The notes under the pieces are model-generated. The model ran no database searches and was not told where the DNA came from. It was given only the letters and a program-made list of their open reading frames with translations. A stretch of 53,350 nucleotides of DNA from an uncultured Bacilli bacterium (GTDB lineage Bacteria > Bacillota_I > Bacilli_A > RF39 > UBA660), in the NCBI GenBank assembly GCA_934089255.1, contig CAKOJI010000004.1:1-53350 (forward strand), read 5' to 3'. Numbering within the stretch: the stretch's first letter is position 1; the number at the start of each line of letters is the position of its first letter. Made by a program: the position numbers and the translations under genes. Shown piece by piece: positions 36,501 to 43,994 of the stretch.

Positions 36501-36866
36501 TCCTAAAATACTTAAGGCGTGAGTTGCTAAACTACGTGATGCCACGTGCAATACGCACGGTAACATTTCTCCCGCTATTTTATACATATTTGGTATCATT
36601 AAGAGCAACCCTTGGCTTGCAGTAAAGCTCGAACAAAGTGTTCCTGTTAATAAAGCACCGTGCATAGCCCCTGCTGCGCCAGCTTCACTTTCCATTTCTA
36701 TCACGTCAGTTTTTGAATTAAAAAAATTTTTAATATTTTTATTTTTTAATTCTTCAATTTCACTTGCCATTGGTGTAGATGGTGTAATTGGATATATAAA
36801 ACTCATTTCACTAAATTTATATGCTACATCAGCGCAAGCTGTATTTCCGTCTTTTATCTTGTACAT
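33573..36866 (-). CDS. nifJ: Pyruvate:ferredoxin (flavodoxin) oxidoreductase
   Basis: Converts pyruvate and CoA to acetyl-CoA, CO2 and reduced ferredoxin, which points to anaerobic metabolism. The single-chain architecture is complete: pyrimidine-binding domain at the N-terminus ('YPITPSTPMASEI', 'EMESEAGAAGAMHGAL'), then the gamma-type domain, and a two-cluster ferredoxin domain ('NCIQCGMCSIVCPHAV' and 'DCTGCGLCTSICPG', about 690-750). The C-terminal TPP domain has 'FSGACAGCGETPY', 'GDGWAYDIG' and 'NTGGQSSKST'. At 1097 residues it is slightly shorter than typical (about 1170). It appears monocistronic, lying between the terminator at 36944 and sRNA B. Confidence 0.96.
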   Translation of the reverse strand: MYKIKDGNTACADVAYKFSEMSFIYPITPSTPMASEIEELKNKNIKNFFNSKTDVIEMESEAGAAGAMHGALLTGTLCSSFTASQGLLLMIPNMYKIAGEMLPCVLHVASRSLATHALSILGDHQDIYATRQTGFCMLASNNVQESQDLAAVAHLSAISTSLPFLHFFDGFRTSHELNKIKEIDFDELEKLIDREKITEFKNKSLHPDNIITRGTAQNEDIYFQCTEARNKFYEIVPSIVEKYMNEINKIQNTNYKPFNYYGSENAENIIIAMGSVCDTIKLVVENLDNVGLVEVHLYRPFSADYLKKVLPNTVKNIAVLDKTNEAGSIGSPLYLDVLAALKNKSINIVGGRYGLSGKNTTPSDIFDVYKMLETDLKDNFTIGINDDLNNTTLKDYKFNLELNCDEIKIYGYGSDGSVGASKDLLKIIGEEKYVQGYFEYDSKKSGGLTISHIRLSDKKIEAPFYVTKPNIIVVTKENYLNKYDILEYSNYNSILIINSDKPDTVLNNLISNTTKKIIKDKNIKVFKIDANKIARESGIPGRIGIIIEKIILENLNIDNYKTKLIDLINKRFSVKGNEVVNSNIKAIESTNLELVNIDENYKEEELTEKSIIEKINCGKGDSLSTSDVIELSTGILKGGNTKYEKRALSPLAANWISENCIQCGMCSIVCPHAVIRPIVGGPDELEHIKCFGTDENYSVIISKEDCTGCGLCTSICPGKLGKSALKLSENNKTTELEKEIFNNHINKNTLPITSIKGSQFQKSLFEFSGACAGCGETPYIKLLTQLFGHELIIANATGCSSIYGASCPSTPYNIPWANSLFEDNAEFGLGMLKSYEQKRKEIEEIMLKEPENSIYKEWLKNKNNYKITSVIKSKLEQTNFNKDLLNYISKRSIWCIGGDGWAYDIGFNGIDHVLSSNENINILVLDTEVYSNTGGQSSKSTKLGAVAKFATKGKHNYKKDLFKIATTYENVYVASISLKANPMQAIKAFKEAEEHNGPSIIIAYAPCIEHGINGGLTNSIEEEKKSVECGYNILMRYKDNKIIIDSKEPDFDKYESYLNNEVRYNSLKKKNIKEAQELLELQKNNAIKRYEYFKNLT

Positions 36867-36943
36867 TTTTTCACTTTCTTTCTATGTATATATTATAATA
36901 TTATAAGTTTTAAATTACAAATGAAAGTATATTTTTCATAATT

Positions 36944-36975
36944 AAAAAAAATTAGCAAACTTTAAATATGCTAAT
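36944..36975 (-). terminator. Terminator of the membrane-anchored protein at 37956
   Basis: ATTAGCA / TGCTAAT stem with an 11-base loop and seven T on the reverse strand. Confidence 0.8.
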
Positions 36976-36978
36976 GTT

Positions 36979-37956
36979 TTATAAGTTTACGTAAAAATTT
37001 TCTTCTAAATATTTGCCATCATCAAAAATTATAATAAAATTATTTAATTCGCATTCATTAGTGCTAGTATTTTTATACATTATAGTTTTTATTTTTGAAT
37101 TTGAATACTTTTTTAAATTTATATCATATAGATAATTATCGCTGGAAACAAAGTATTGCATCTTATCTTCTACTATTTCGTATAACCCAAAATTAAATAA
37201 TACGGTTGTTTTTTTATTATCAAAATAAACATTTCTATTGTCCATTATTTTAAAATTTAAATTATCGTTAATATAATATATATTTTTTTCAAATAAAGTT
37301 TCGTTTTCTATATTATAATAATTATCATTGTCATCTTTTGCTAAATATATAACTGTAGCTCCACAAGTGTCTGAATGTAGCAACAAGCTTTCAACATCTT
37401 TATATTTTCCTTTTAATTTAATAAATGAAGAATTTGTTTCTTCAGTTGAAGAATAATTCATATTAGATTTATACCATATTTCATCATTATTTGTTATAGC
37501 AAAAATATATAAACTACCCATACAATCAATAAAATCATATTTTATTTCTTTTACATCATCTATTTCTTGATAAATATTTACTTTGTTGTTATTAAAACTA
37601 TAAACAATTTTACCATTATCATATTCAAACGTTTCGTATTCTTCATTTATGTAATATTTTTTTAAATTTTCTATATTAGTTTCTAACTTAATTATATCTT
37701 TTTTTATTTTTTTAAATAATTTTTTATTATTATTAATATTTATTTCTTTATAACCATATTTCATTAATATATTTTTATTATTTTTATCAGTACCCAAGAT
37801 TTTTTGAGTGATAGTTGATGTATTGTTCGCATTTATTGTTTTTTTATTTTTACTTAACACTTTATCATAAACAATATATCCTGCTAATCCTAGTACACAT
37901 AGAACTAAAATAATTAACAATACTATTAAGCCTTTTGAATTTTTTTTATTTTCCAT
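36979..37956 (-). CDS. Membrane-anchored protein of unknown function, paralogue A
   Basis: A cytoplasmic K/N stub ('ENKKNSKG') and one membrane helix ('LIVLLIILVLCVLGLAGYIVYDK') anchor a 285-residue extracellular part rich in Asn, Lys and Tyr. The ectodomain has repeated beta-strand segments with short turns ('NNDEIWYKSN', 'DDNDNYYNIENE', 'SSDNYLYDINLK'), reminiscent of propeller or WD-like blades, but no family is recognised. The anchor and about 110 bases of upstream DNA closely match those of the gene at 49652, while the ectodomains differ. AGGAGAG precedes the start. Confidence 0.75.
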   Translation of the reverse strand: MENKKNSKGLIVLLIILVLCVLGLAGYIVYDKVLSKNKKTINANNTSTITQKILGTDKNNKNILMKYGYKEININNNKKLFKKIKKDIIKLETNIENLKKYYINEEYETFEYDNGKIVYSFNNNKVNIYQEIDDVKEIKYDFIDCMGSLYIFAITNNDEIWYKSNMNYSSTEETNSSFIKLKGKYKDVESLLLHSDTCGATVIYLAKDDNDNYYNIENETLFEKNIYYINDNLNFKIMDNRNVYFDNKKTTVLFNFGLYEIVEDKMQYFVSSDNYLYDINLKKYSNSKIKTIMYKNTSTNECELNNFIIIFDDGKYLEENFYVNL

Positions 37957-38088
37957 ATTTCACTCTCCTATGTTAATAATATCATATAAAATGTTTTGTT
38001 GTATTGATAATTTAAATAGTTTACTTAGAATTATGTCAAACAGCTAATTTACCGTGTTTATAGTACGGTTTAGAAGAAAAAAATAACA

Positions 38089-38634
38089 CTAATCCAGTTT
38101 GTTAATTATCATTTCGAATATTGGATTAGTATCATTTTCATATAATAATATTTCTTTATTAATTTTATTTAATATGTTTTTATTATTAGTTATTAATAAA
38201 GTATTATCATTAATTAATTTTAAATCATTTTTATTGTTAATATCTATGTAGTTTTCAACATTATTATTTAAATAAACTCCATTTGTATTCCAGATAGATA
38301 AAATATTAGAATATAAATCTTTGTATAAATCCTCTTCATATATTATTTTATAATTTGATAATCCTAAATTGTACATTATGTTTTTTATAACAAATAAATT
38401 TGTTTCGCAATATAGTTTATTTATTAAAATATATATTTTATTTTGAATAATTAGATTTATTAGTTTATATTTTGTTAATATTCTTTTTAAACTATCTTCT
38501 AATTCTTTATAATTTATAATAAAGTTATTTTTCATTATATTATTAGTTTTTTCTTTGTATAAATTGTTTTTGTTATATAACCATATTTCGTTATCAAGTA
38601 TTTTAATATATATGTGGTTTTTTATATTAGCCAT
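38089..38634 (-). CDS. Uncharacterised protein after spoIIQ, possibly a reduced actin-like protein
   Basis: 181 residues, no membrane helix. The pattern 'IYIKILDNEIWLYN' then 'NYKELEDSLKRILTKY' and 'NLFVIKNIMYNLGLSNYKIIYEEDLY' resembles the order in MreB/Mbl ('...TE.ERRAV...A..AGA..vyLieEP.AA'), and in Bacillus mbl lies near spoIIQ. However, the phosphate-binding Gly/Asp motifs of actins are not visible and half the usual length is missing. The start overlaps spoIIQ by eight bases, so it is co-translated. Treat the actin idea as weak; the family is otherwise unknown. Confidence 0.6.
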   Translation of the reverse strand: MANIKNHIYIKILDNEIWLYNKNNLYKEKTNNIMKNNFIINYKELEDSLKRILTKYKLINLIIQNKIYILINKLYCETNLFVIKNIMYNLGLSNYKIIYEEDLYKDLYSNILSIWNTNGVYLNNNVENYIDINNKNDLKLINDNTLLITNNKNILNKINKEILLYENDTNPIFEMIINKLD

Positions 38635-39268
38635 TTAAATCTTCTAGTTTCATTTGATAATAATTCTCAGGATTTATATTATTTCCATTTAGACTTACTT
38701 CAAATAATAACATATTATTGCTTGTAGATGAGATATTGTTTTTACCGCTAGTTCCTATTATATCACCTTGATTTACTTTTTGACCTTCTGTTACTTTAAC
38801 ATTATTAATACTATAATATGTTGTAACTAAATTATTATTATGTGTTATTTCAACTACATTACCCAACAATTCGTCTGTTTTAATTTTTGTTACTTTTCCT
38901 TCTATAGTAGATAAAACTTCAAATTCTTCTTCACTAGTATATAGTATACCTGTATTAGGCATATAAGTGTTTTCATATAATATTAGAGATTTTTGTTGTG
39001 ATTCTTCGTCTTTATCTTTATCATAATAATCAATATCTGTAGTTACGTTATTTTTGTTAAATGGTTTTATAATTGTTTCGTTTTTTATACTTGTAACTGG
39101 TGTATCATTATCTATTAAATCTTTTAAAATATAAGATAAATTTAGAGTGTCTCCATATTTTTTTTGCATCATATTACCTAAAAACATCATACTAATTAGA
39201 ACTATTAATACTAGAGATAAGTATATACTTGTTGATATCCATCTTTTTAACTTTAACTTTGTTTTCAT
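38627..39268 (-). CDS. spoIIQ: SpoIIQ-like M23-domain membrane protein
   Basis: One N-terminal membrane helix, an acidic linker (about 70-95), then a LytM/M23 domain: 'PNTGILYTSEEEFEVLSTIEGKV', 'GNVVEITHNNNLVTTYYSI', 'VNQGDIIGTSGKN', 'LLFEVSLNGNNINPENYY'. The zinc His residues of active M23 peptidases (H-x(n)-D, HxH) are not retained; 'LLFEVSLNG' stands where 'LHFEv..nG' is usual. It therefore looks like the inactive SpoIIQ type, which forms the forespore side of the engulfment channel. It directly follows spoIID, as in Bacillus. It could also be a general wall-binding LytM protein, but the context favours SpoIIQ. Confidence 0.82.
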   Translation of the reverse strand: MKTKLKLKRWISTSIYLSLVLIVLISMMFLGNMMQKKYGDTLNLSYILKDLIDNDTPVTSIKNETIIKPFNKNNVTTDIDYYDKDKDEESQQKSLILYENTYMPNTGILYTSEEEFEVLSTIEGKVTKIKTDELLGNVVEITHNNNLVTTYYSINNVKVTEGQKVNQGDIIGTSGKNNISSTSNNMLLFEVSLNGNNINPENYYQMKLEDLNG

Positions 39269-39309
39269 ATTTCACCTTCCTAGTAGAATTATGAACAAAA
39301 AAAAAGAAA

Positions 39310-40272
39310 TTATACTATAATTTTCTCTATTTCTATATCACTATAATAATATTTTAATATTTCATCATATTTATAGTTTTCTTTTGCCATTCCGTTAGCG
39401 CCATATTGGCTCATTCCTACCCCGTGTCCATAGCCCTTAGTTGTTATAATATAATTATTGTTTTCTGTAGATATTTCGAAGTCTGTTGATCTTAAGTTTA
39501 AGAGTTTTCTAAATTCTATACCGGTTAATGTTATAGAATTTATTTTTATATTTTTTACTCTATTTGTTTTGTCTCTATCTAATATAGTTATATTTTCTAT
39601 ATTTTTTATGTTAAGTAGTTTTTCTAGATCTTCTTTTCTAAATGTGGTTGATACTTTAAATTTGTTTAGTGTTTCGTTATCCCAAGGGGATGATACACTT
39701 TCTAAATTATTGGTACTAAATACAGCAACTTCATCTTCTGTATAACCATTTGACATTGCAAAATAAAAAGATTTAAATAGTTTATTATTTTTTTTCATAA
39801 TCATATATTTGGTTTCTGTTACTGCATCTTTTATTTTTTTATAGTATTTTTCGTATTCTTCACTCCATTTTTCTTTCATTTCATCTATTGTGTTATATAC
39901 TTGGTCGTCTGTTGTTATTTCTAAAACATTATTACTTATTTCTTTTTGATATAATGCATATGTACGTGATGCTATTGCTTGAGCTTTTAAAGCTTCTTTT
40001 TCAAATGATGCTGGCATTTCGCCTGCTACTACTCCTACAATATAATCTTCTAAATTTAATTCTTCTATTTTATTATTTTTATTTATTTTTACTTTTATTT
40101 CTTTTTCTACTTCTTTATATTCTTTTGTCGTTGTATTAGTAACACTTGTTATTTTTGGTTTTAAATCAGTATTTTCTTTTATTTCTTCTTCTAAAGATTT
40201 ATAAATTATACTTATTACAAATATTGGAATTAATACTAAAGTTAATATAAATAAAGTAATATTCTTTTTCAT
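39310..40272 (-). CDS. spoIID: Stage II sporulation protein D (peptidoglycan lytic transglycosylase)
   Basis: Cuts septal glycan strands during engulfment. A signal anchor is followed by the SpoIID domain: 'LEDYIVGVVAGEMPASFEKEALKAQAIASRTYAL', with the catalytic Glu in GEMP, and 'GYGHGVGMSQYGANGMAKENYKYDEILKYYYSDIEI' at the C-terminus. Both hallmark blocks are intact in 320 residues. The start overlaps the stop of the DUF1146 gene as ATGA. With spoIIQ next and murA four genes upstream, the order follows the Bacillus murA-spoIID-spoIIQ region. Confidence 0.93.
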   Translation of the reverse strand: MKKNITLFILTLVLIPIFVISIIYKSLEEEIKENTDLKPKITSVTNTTTKEYKEVEKEIKVKINKNNKIEELNLEDYIVGVVAGEMPASFEKEALKAQAIASRTYALYQKEISNNVLEITTDDQVYNTIDEMKEKWSEEYEKYYKKIKDAVTETKYMIMKKNNKLFKSFYFAMSNGYTEDEVAVFSTNNLESVSSPWDNETLNKFKVSTTFRKEDLEKLLNIKNIENITILDRDKTNRVKNIKINSITLTGIEFRKLLNLRSTDFEISTENNNYIITTKGYGHGVGMSQYGANGMAKENYKYDEILKYYYSDIEIEKIIV

Positions 40273-40466
40273 AAAATCTTACTTGATTCTAAGAAATCTA
40301 CTATAAAATTAGTTAATAGGTATGACATTATTAAACTAAGAATTATAATAAATATTTTTGCTTCTATACCTTTCTTTGCATTCCAAAATTTATTAAAATT
40401 AATTCCAGTCAATGTATAAGCAGATAATAGAGTTGTTATTATATATAGATATACTTTTATATTCAT
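40269..40466 (-). CDS. DUF1146 (YwzB-like) small membrane protein
   Basis: 65 residues with two membrane helices. 'LSAYTLTGINFNKFW' and 'LSLIMSYLLTNFIVDFL' are the conserved DUF1146 blocks (Bacillus YwzB, encoded near murA and spoIID there too). The function is unknown. It starts two bases after rpiB and its TGA stop overlaps the spoIID start codon, so all three are translated in sequence. Confidence 0.82.
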   Translation of the reverse strand: MNIKVYLYIITTLLSAYTLTGINFNKFWNAKKGIEAKIFIIILSLIMSYLLTNFIVDFLESSKIL

Positions 40467-40468
40467 AA

Positions 40469-40909
40469 TTAATTTCTTCTTTCGTATTCTTCTATCATTT
40501 TTATTCTTCTTATATGTCTTTCTTCATTAGCAAAGTCAGTTGTTATAAATGCTTTTATATAATCTAATATGTCGTTTATATTATTTTTATAACTCATTGC
40601 AATTATGTTTGCATTGTTATGCATTCTTGCTAATTTTGCTTCTGCTAGATTAGATACGTGAGCACATCGTATTCCTTTTACTTTATTTGCTGCTATTGAC
40701 ATACCAATACCTGTTCCACATAATAATATTCCTAATGTATTTTTATTAGAACTTACATATTCTCCAACTTCAAAAGCAAATGTTGGGTAATCATCTAATG
40801 GATAATTATTTGTACTTTTATCTATTATTTCATATTCGTTTTTTAATGTATTTATTATTGTTTCTTTTTCTTTTACACCATTATGGTCTGTTGCTATTAC
40901 TATTTTCAT
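40469..40909 (-). CDS. rpiB: Ribose-5-phosphate isomerase B
   Basis: Interconverts ribulose 5-phosphate and ribose 5-phosphate in the pentose phosphate pathway. The family blocks are clear: 'IATDHNG' at the N-terminus, 'DYPTFAFEVGEYV', 'GILLCGTGIGMSIAANKVKGIRCAHV' with the active-site Cys, and 'NNANIIAMSYKN'. Its 146 residues are typical. GAGGTGAAAT precedes the ATG. It is the first gene of the rpiB-DUF1146-spoIID run. Confidence 0.95.
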   Translation of the reverse strand: MKIVIATDHNGVKEKETIINTLKNEYEIIDKSTNNYPLDDYPTFAFEVGEYVSSNKNTLGILLCGTGIGMSIAANKVKGIRCAHVSNLAEAKLARMHNNANIIAMSYKNNINDILDYIKAFITTDFANEERHIRRIKMIEEYERRN

Positions 40910-40960
40910 TATTTCACCTCATTATATAAACAATATATCATAGATTAATTCTATTATTTT

Positions 40961-40989
40961 AAAAAAAAATAAGTCTTTACAACTTATTT
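40961..40989 (-). terminator. rpmE terminator overlapping its stop codon
   Basis: AAATAAGT / ACTTATTT stem, seven-base loop, nine T on the reverse strand. The rpmE stop is inside the stem. Confidence 0.8.
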
Positions 40990-41196
40990 ACTTTCTCTAT
41001 TATATTTATTGTTGAATTTTTCTATCTTAGTACTTCTCTTAGCACCACTAGCTTTACCAGTATATTGTGGATGACAAGCACTACATATTTCTACTGGATA
41101 TGTATCTTTATCAACTGTAGACATTGCTTCAAAAGTGTTACCACAATGACAAACAAATTTTACTAATCTTTGTTTTGGATGTATTCCTTTCTTCAT
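40984..41196 (-). CDS. rpmE: 50S ribosomal protein bL31, zinc-ribbon type
   Basis: A 70-residue L31 of the zinc-binding (C+) kind: 'KKGIHPKQ', 'FVCHCGNTFEAMS' and 'EICSACHPQYTGK' provide the Cys set. The ATG at 41196 has GGAG at nine-base spacing; the ATG two codons upstream is too close to the site. A weak -35 with an extended -10 (TGTTATACT) lies around 41283-41256. The leader contains a hairpin ATAACTA-ATTAA-TAGTTAT (41217-41235), whose role is unknown. Confidence 0.95.
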   Translation of the reverse strand: MKKGIHPKQRLVKFVCHCGNTFEAMSTVDKDTYPVEICSACHPQYTGKASGAKRSTKIEKFNNKYNRESK

Positions 41197-41296
41197 AAAC
41201 ATTATCTCCTTCCGCCATAACTAATTAATAGTTATAGAAATTTAATTACTTGTATAGTATAACATATTTTATATATAATGCAAGTATGAATTTTTG

Positions 41297-41479
41297 TTAT
41301 TTTGTAAACTTATCTAGATTTAATTTGTTGTCTAGTGCTAACTTTAATACTAATTCATCTGTTGCATTTTCTACTTCTATTAAATCCATCATTGCTGCTG
41401 GTGATGCATTTAACATTGCAGTTCCGTAGTAATCTATTAAATATTGTCTTATTTTTTCTATATCAATTTCTTTTTCCAT
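41297..41479 (-). CDS. Small conserved-looking helical protein of unknown function
   Basis: 60 residues, 'IRQYLIDYYGTAMLNASPAAMMDLIEVENATDELVLKLALDNKLNL'. It is helical and slightly acidic, with no membrane helix. It lies 47 bases downstream of murA on the same strand and has coding-like composition. The regular pattern ('yliDYYGTAM...P.AmmDL..ie.at..ElvklA') suggests a genuine family, but I do not recognise its function. Confidence 0.75.
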   Translation of the reverse strand: MEKEIDIEKIRQYLIDYYGTAMLNASPAAMMDLIEVENATDELVLKLALDNKLNLDKFTK

Positions 41480-41526
41480 TTATAATAACCTTTTCTAAAT
41501 ATACTATATCTATCTTTTTTCTTAAA

Positions 41527-42780
41527 CTATTCATCTACTATTTTTATATCTGCACCGACGTTAGATAATTTATCTACAATGTTTTCATAACCTCTTAGAA
41601 TATGTTCAATATTGCTTATAGTTGTTTCTCCTTTTGCAATCATTCCTGCAACCATCATTGCTGCACCGGCTCTTAAGTCCGTTGCAACAACTTTTCTTCC
41701 GACTAGTGGTGTTTTTCCTTTAATTACTGCTGTCCTTTCAAATTGTCTAATACTTGCTCCCATAGCATTTAAGTGTTTTATATGCCTCATTCTATTTTCA
41801 TAAATTGTTTCTTCAAATAGCGATTCCCCTTCGCATTGTGTTAATAGTGTTGACATTGGCTGACCTAAATCTGTAGGGAAACCTGGATATACCAAAGTTT
41901 TTACGTTTACTGCTTTTAAATTATTTGTACGACTTACATATATTTTTGATCCCGAGATAGTAAACTCTGCTCCTGTTTCTTTTAATTTTGTTATGACAGA
42001 TTCTAAATGTTCTTTTATTACACCATCAATTATGAGATTTTTACCAAGTAATATTCCTATCATAAGATATGTTCCTGTTTCTATTCTATCTGGTATAACT
42101 TCAACTATTCCGTCTTTTAGTTCTTTAACACCTTCTATTGTAATTGCACTAGTTCCAACTCCAGATATGCGTGCTCCCATTGAATTTAAGAATGATGCAA
42201 CATTTACTATTTCTGGTTCTTTTGCTGCATTCCATATGTGAGTTTTACCTTCTGCTAAAACTGCCGCTAACATAATATTTATTGTTGCGCCTACACTGGC
42301 AAAATCTAAATATATATCTGCTCCGTGTAGTTTTTCTGCAGTTATTGTATATGTTGTATCATCTATATCTACAACTGCACCCATTTTTTCAAAAGCGCTA
42401 ATATGTAAATCTATTGGTCTTGAGCCAATAACGCATCCTCCTGGATAAGATATTTTTGCTTTACCATATTTACTTAATAAGGCACCCATAAAATAGTATG
42501 ATGCTCTTATTGTGGAAGCATATTCTTTAGTTATTTCTTTATTTTTTACATTTTTATTGTCTATTATTATTTCATCGTTTTTATAATCAATTTTTGAACC
42601 TAATAATCCTAACATTTCATTTAATTTGTGTACATCACTAATATTTGGTACGTTATATATTTTACAAGTACCGTTAGATAAAATTGCAGCTGGTAAAAGA
42701 GCAACAACACTATTTTTAGCGCCTCCTATTTTAATAGTACCCGTTAGCTCATTACCACCTTTTATAATTAACTTCTTCAA
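41527..42780 (-). CDS. murA: UDP-N-acetylglucosamine 1-carboxyvinyltransferase
   Basis: First committed step of peptidoglycan synthesis: transfers enolpyruvate from PEP to UDP-GlcNAc. 'KIGGAKNSVVALLPA' and 'TIRASYYFMGALL' are present. The active-site Cys lies in 'PGGCVIGSRPIDLHI', the fosfomycin-sensitive form, and 'YPGFPTDLGQPM' and 'TDLRAGAAMMVAG' follow. Its 417 residues are standard. It lies upstream of the small 60-residue gene and rpmE. Confidence 0.96.
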   Translation of the reverse strand: MKKLIIKGGNELTGTIKIGGAKNSVVALLPAAILSNGTCKIYNVPNISDVHKLNEMLGLLGSKIDYKNDEIIIDNKNVKNKEITKEYASTIRASYYFMGALLSKYGKAKISYPGGCVIGSRPIDLHISAFEKMGAVVDIDDTTYTITAEKLHGADIYLDFASVGATINIMLAAVLAEGKTHIWNAAKEPEIVNVASFLNSMGARISGVGTSAITIEGVKELKDGIVEVIPDRIETGTYLMIGILLGKNLIIDGVIKEHLESVITKLKETGAEFTISGSKIYVSRTNNLKAVNVKTLVYPGFPTDLGQPMSTLLTQCEGESLFEETIYENRMRHIKHLNAMGASIRQFERTAVIKGKTPLVGRKVVATDLRAGAAMMVAGMIAKGETTISNIEHILRGYENIVDKLSNVGADIKIVDE

Positions 42781-42863
42781 AAATACTCAACTCCTAAAAA
42801 GTATGTGTGAATTAATATTCACTTCTAATTAGATTATAGTTTATAAATAAAATATAATCAATA

Positions 42864-43412
42864 TTAGTTTATAAAACATTTACAAATAAAGTATATTCCT
42901 AATATAAATAATAATATTGTGCCTAACATATAAGAATAGTTTTTAAAAATTTTATTAATATATTTTCCTAGAGTTAAACCTAAAAATGTAAATGAAAAAC
43001 TGCATATAGAAAATATAGTTGATGAGAGTAAAATATTATCTGTTATTGCTTTTAAACCTAATCCTACTCCCATACTGTCTAGTGATACTCCAAAAGCAAA
43101 AAGAAATATACTTTTTTTGGATAAAGTTATTTCATTATTTGTTGGTTTAATATATTCAATAAACATTTGTAAAGATAATAATAGTAATATAATTCCAAAT
43201 AATATATTTGTGTTTATATTTATTTTTGATGTTAATATATTAGATATTATTAAACCTATAATTGGCATAATAAAATGAAATAGTCCTACTGTTAAACTTG
43301 TTATAAAACTTTTTTTTGTAGATGGATTATACATTCCTATTACTGTCGATACTGAAAAAGCATCTATACTTAAGGATATTCCAATAATTAATAGTAGTAG
43401 TAGTTCTTTCAT
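42864..43412 (-). CDS. mntP: MntP/YtaF-family putative manganese efflux pump
   Basis: Six membrane helices in 182 residues. The duplicated acidic motifs 'GISLSIDAFSVS' and 'FGVSLDSMGVGLGL' are those of MntP-like exporters, with one Asp in each half. The gene follows spoIIR, and in Bacillus mntP (ywlD) is also close to spoIIR. The sporulation-linked paralogue YtaF is similar and cannot be fully excluded. Confidence 0.85.
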   Translation of the reverse strand: MKELLLLLIIGISLSIDAFSVSTVIGMYNPSTKKSFITSLTVGLFHFIMPIIGLIISNILTSKININTNILFGIILLLLSLQMFIEYIKPTNNEITLSKKSIFLFAFGVSLDSMGVGLGLKAITDNILLSSTIFSICSFSFTFLGLTLGKYINKIFKNYSYMLGTILLFILGIYFICKCFIN

Positions 43413-43434
43413 AACTCCTCCATACTATATATTA

Positions 43435-43947
43435 TTATTTATAGGCGTTTAATATTTCTAAAACTTTAGATTTATACTCTACTTTGTATGAGTCATTTTC
43501 TTTAACATCTATACTACACAGTGGTGGAAATAATACACACCACCAATTATTACCTTGTGCTTCGCCTAGTTTAATAACTAAGGATTCATACTTTCCTTCT
43601 TTGTAATTTATACCATTTAATTCTTTTTTAGGAAAATAGTTATCTCCATAATTTATATTATAATTAGTTCCATTAGTTTCGTTATTAACTATGTTTTCTA
43701 TTTCTGGTAATGTAGATTTTATTTTGTTTCTTGCTATGTTTATATCTTTGGTATTATCTAATTTTTCATATAACTTTGATTCTACTTTTTCTTTTACTTT
43801 TAATTTTAATATTTGGTCTTCTATATTGTTACTGTTTGCTATTACTCTAATTCTTATTGCATTATTTGGTATTGTTATATCGTTAAGATTTTTATTATAA
43901 ATTAATATAGTTATTATTATTGACATTATTATAAATATTTTTTTCAT
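43435..43947 (-). CDS. spoIIR: Stage II sporulation protein R
   Basis: Secreted forespore signal that triggers SpoIIGA to process pro-sigma-E. A signal peptide is followed by 'IPNNAIRIRVIANSNNIEDQ' and the C-terminal hallmark 'NNWWCVLFPPLCSID'. The ATG at 43947 is preceded by AAAGG, which is buried in a terminator hairpin. A TTG at 43959 is the only other in-frame start and has no space for a site. Its place after prfA-prmC and before mntP matches Bacillus. Confidence 0.93.
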   Translation of the reverse strand: MKKIFIIMSIIITILIYNKNLNDITIPNNAIRIRVIANSNNIEDQILKLKVKEKVESKLYEKLDNTKDINIARNKIKSTLPEIENIVNNETNGTNYNINYGDNYFPKKELNGINYKEGKYESLVIKLGEAQGNNWWCVLFPPLCSIDVKENDSYKVEYKSKVLEILNAYK

Positions 43948-43948
43948 T

Positions 43949-43987
43949 AAAAAACACAACCTTTCAATAAATATATGGGTTGTGTTT
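43949..43987 (-). terminator. Terminator/attenuator between prmC and spoIIR
   Basis: Perfect 10-bp stem AAACACAACC / GGTTGTGTTT (arms 43952-43961 and 43978-43987) with a 16-base loop and six T on the reverse strand. It ends directly before the spoIIR start codon and contains its AAAGG site. Confidence 0.88.
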
Positions 43988-43994
43988 AGTGGTT

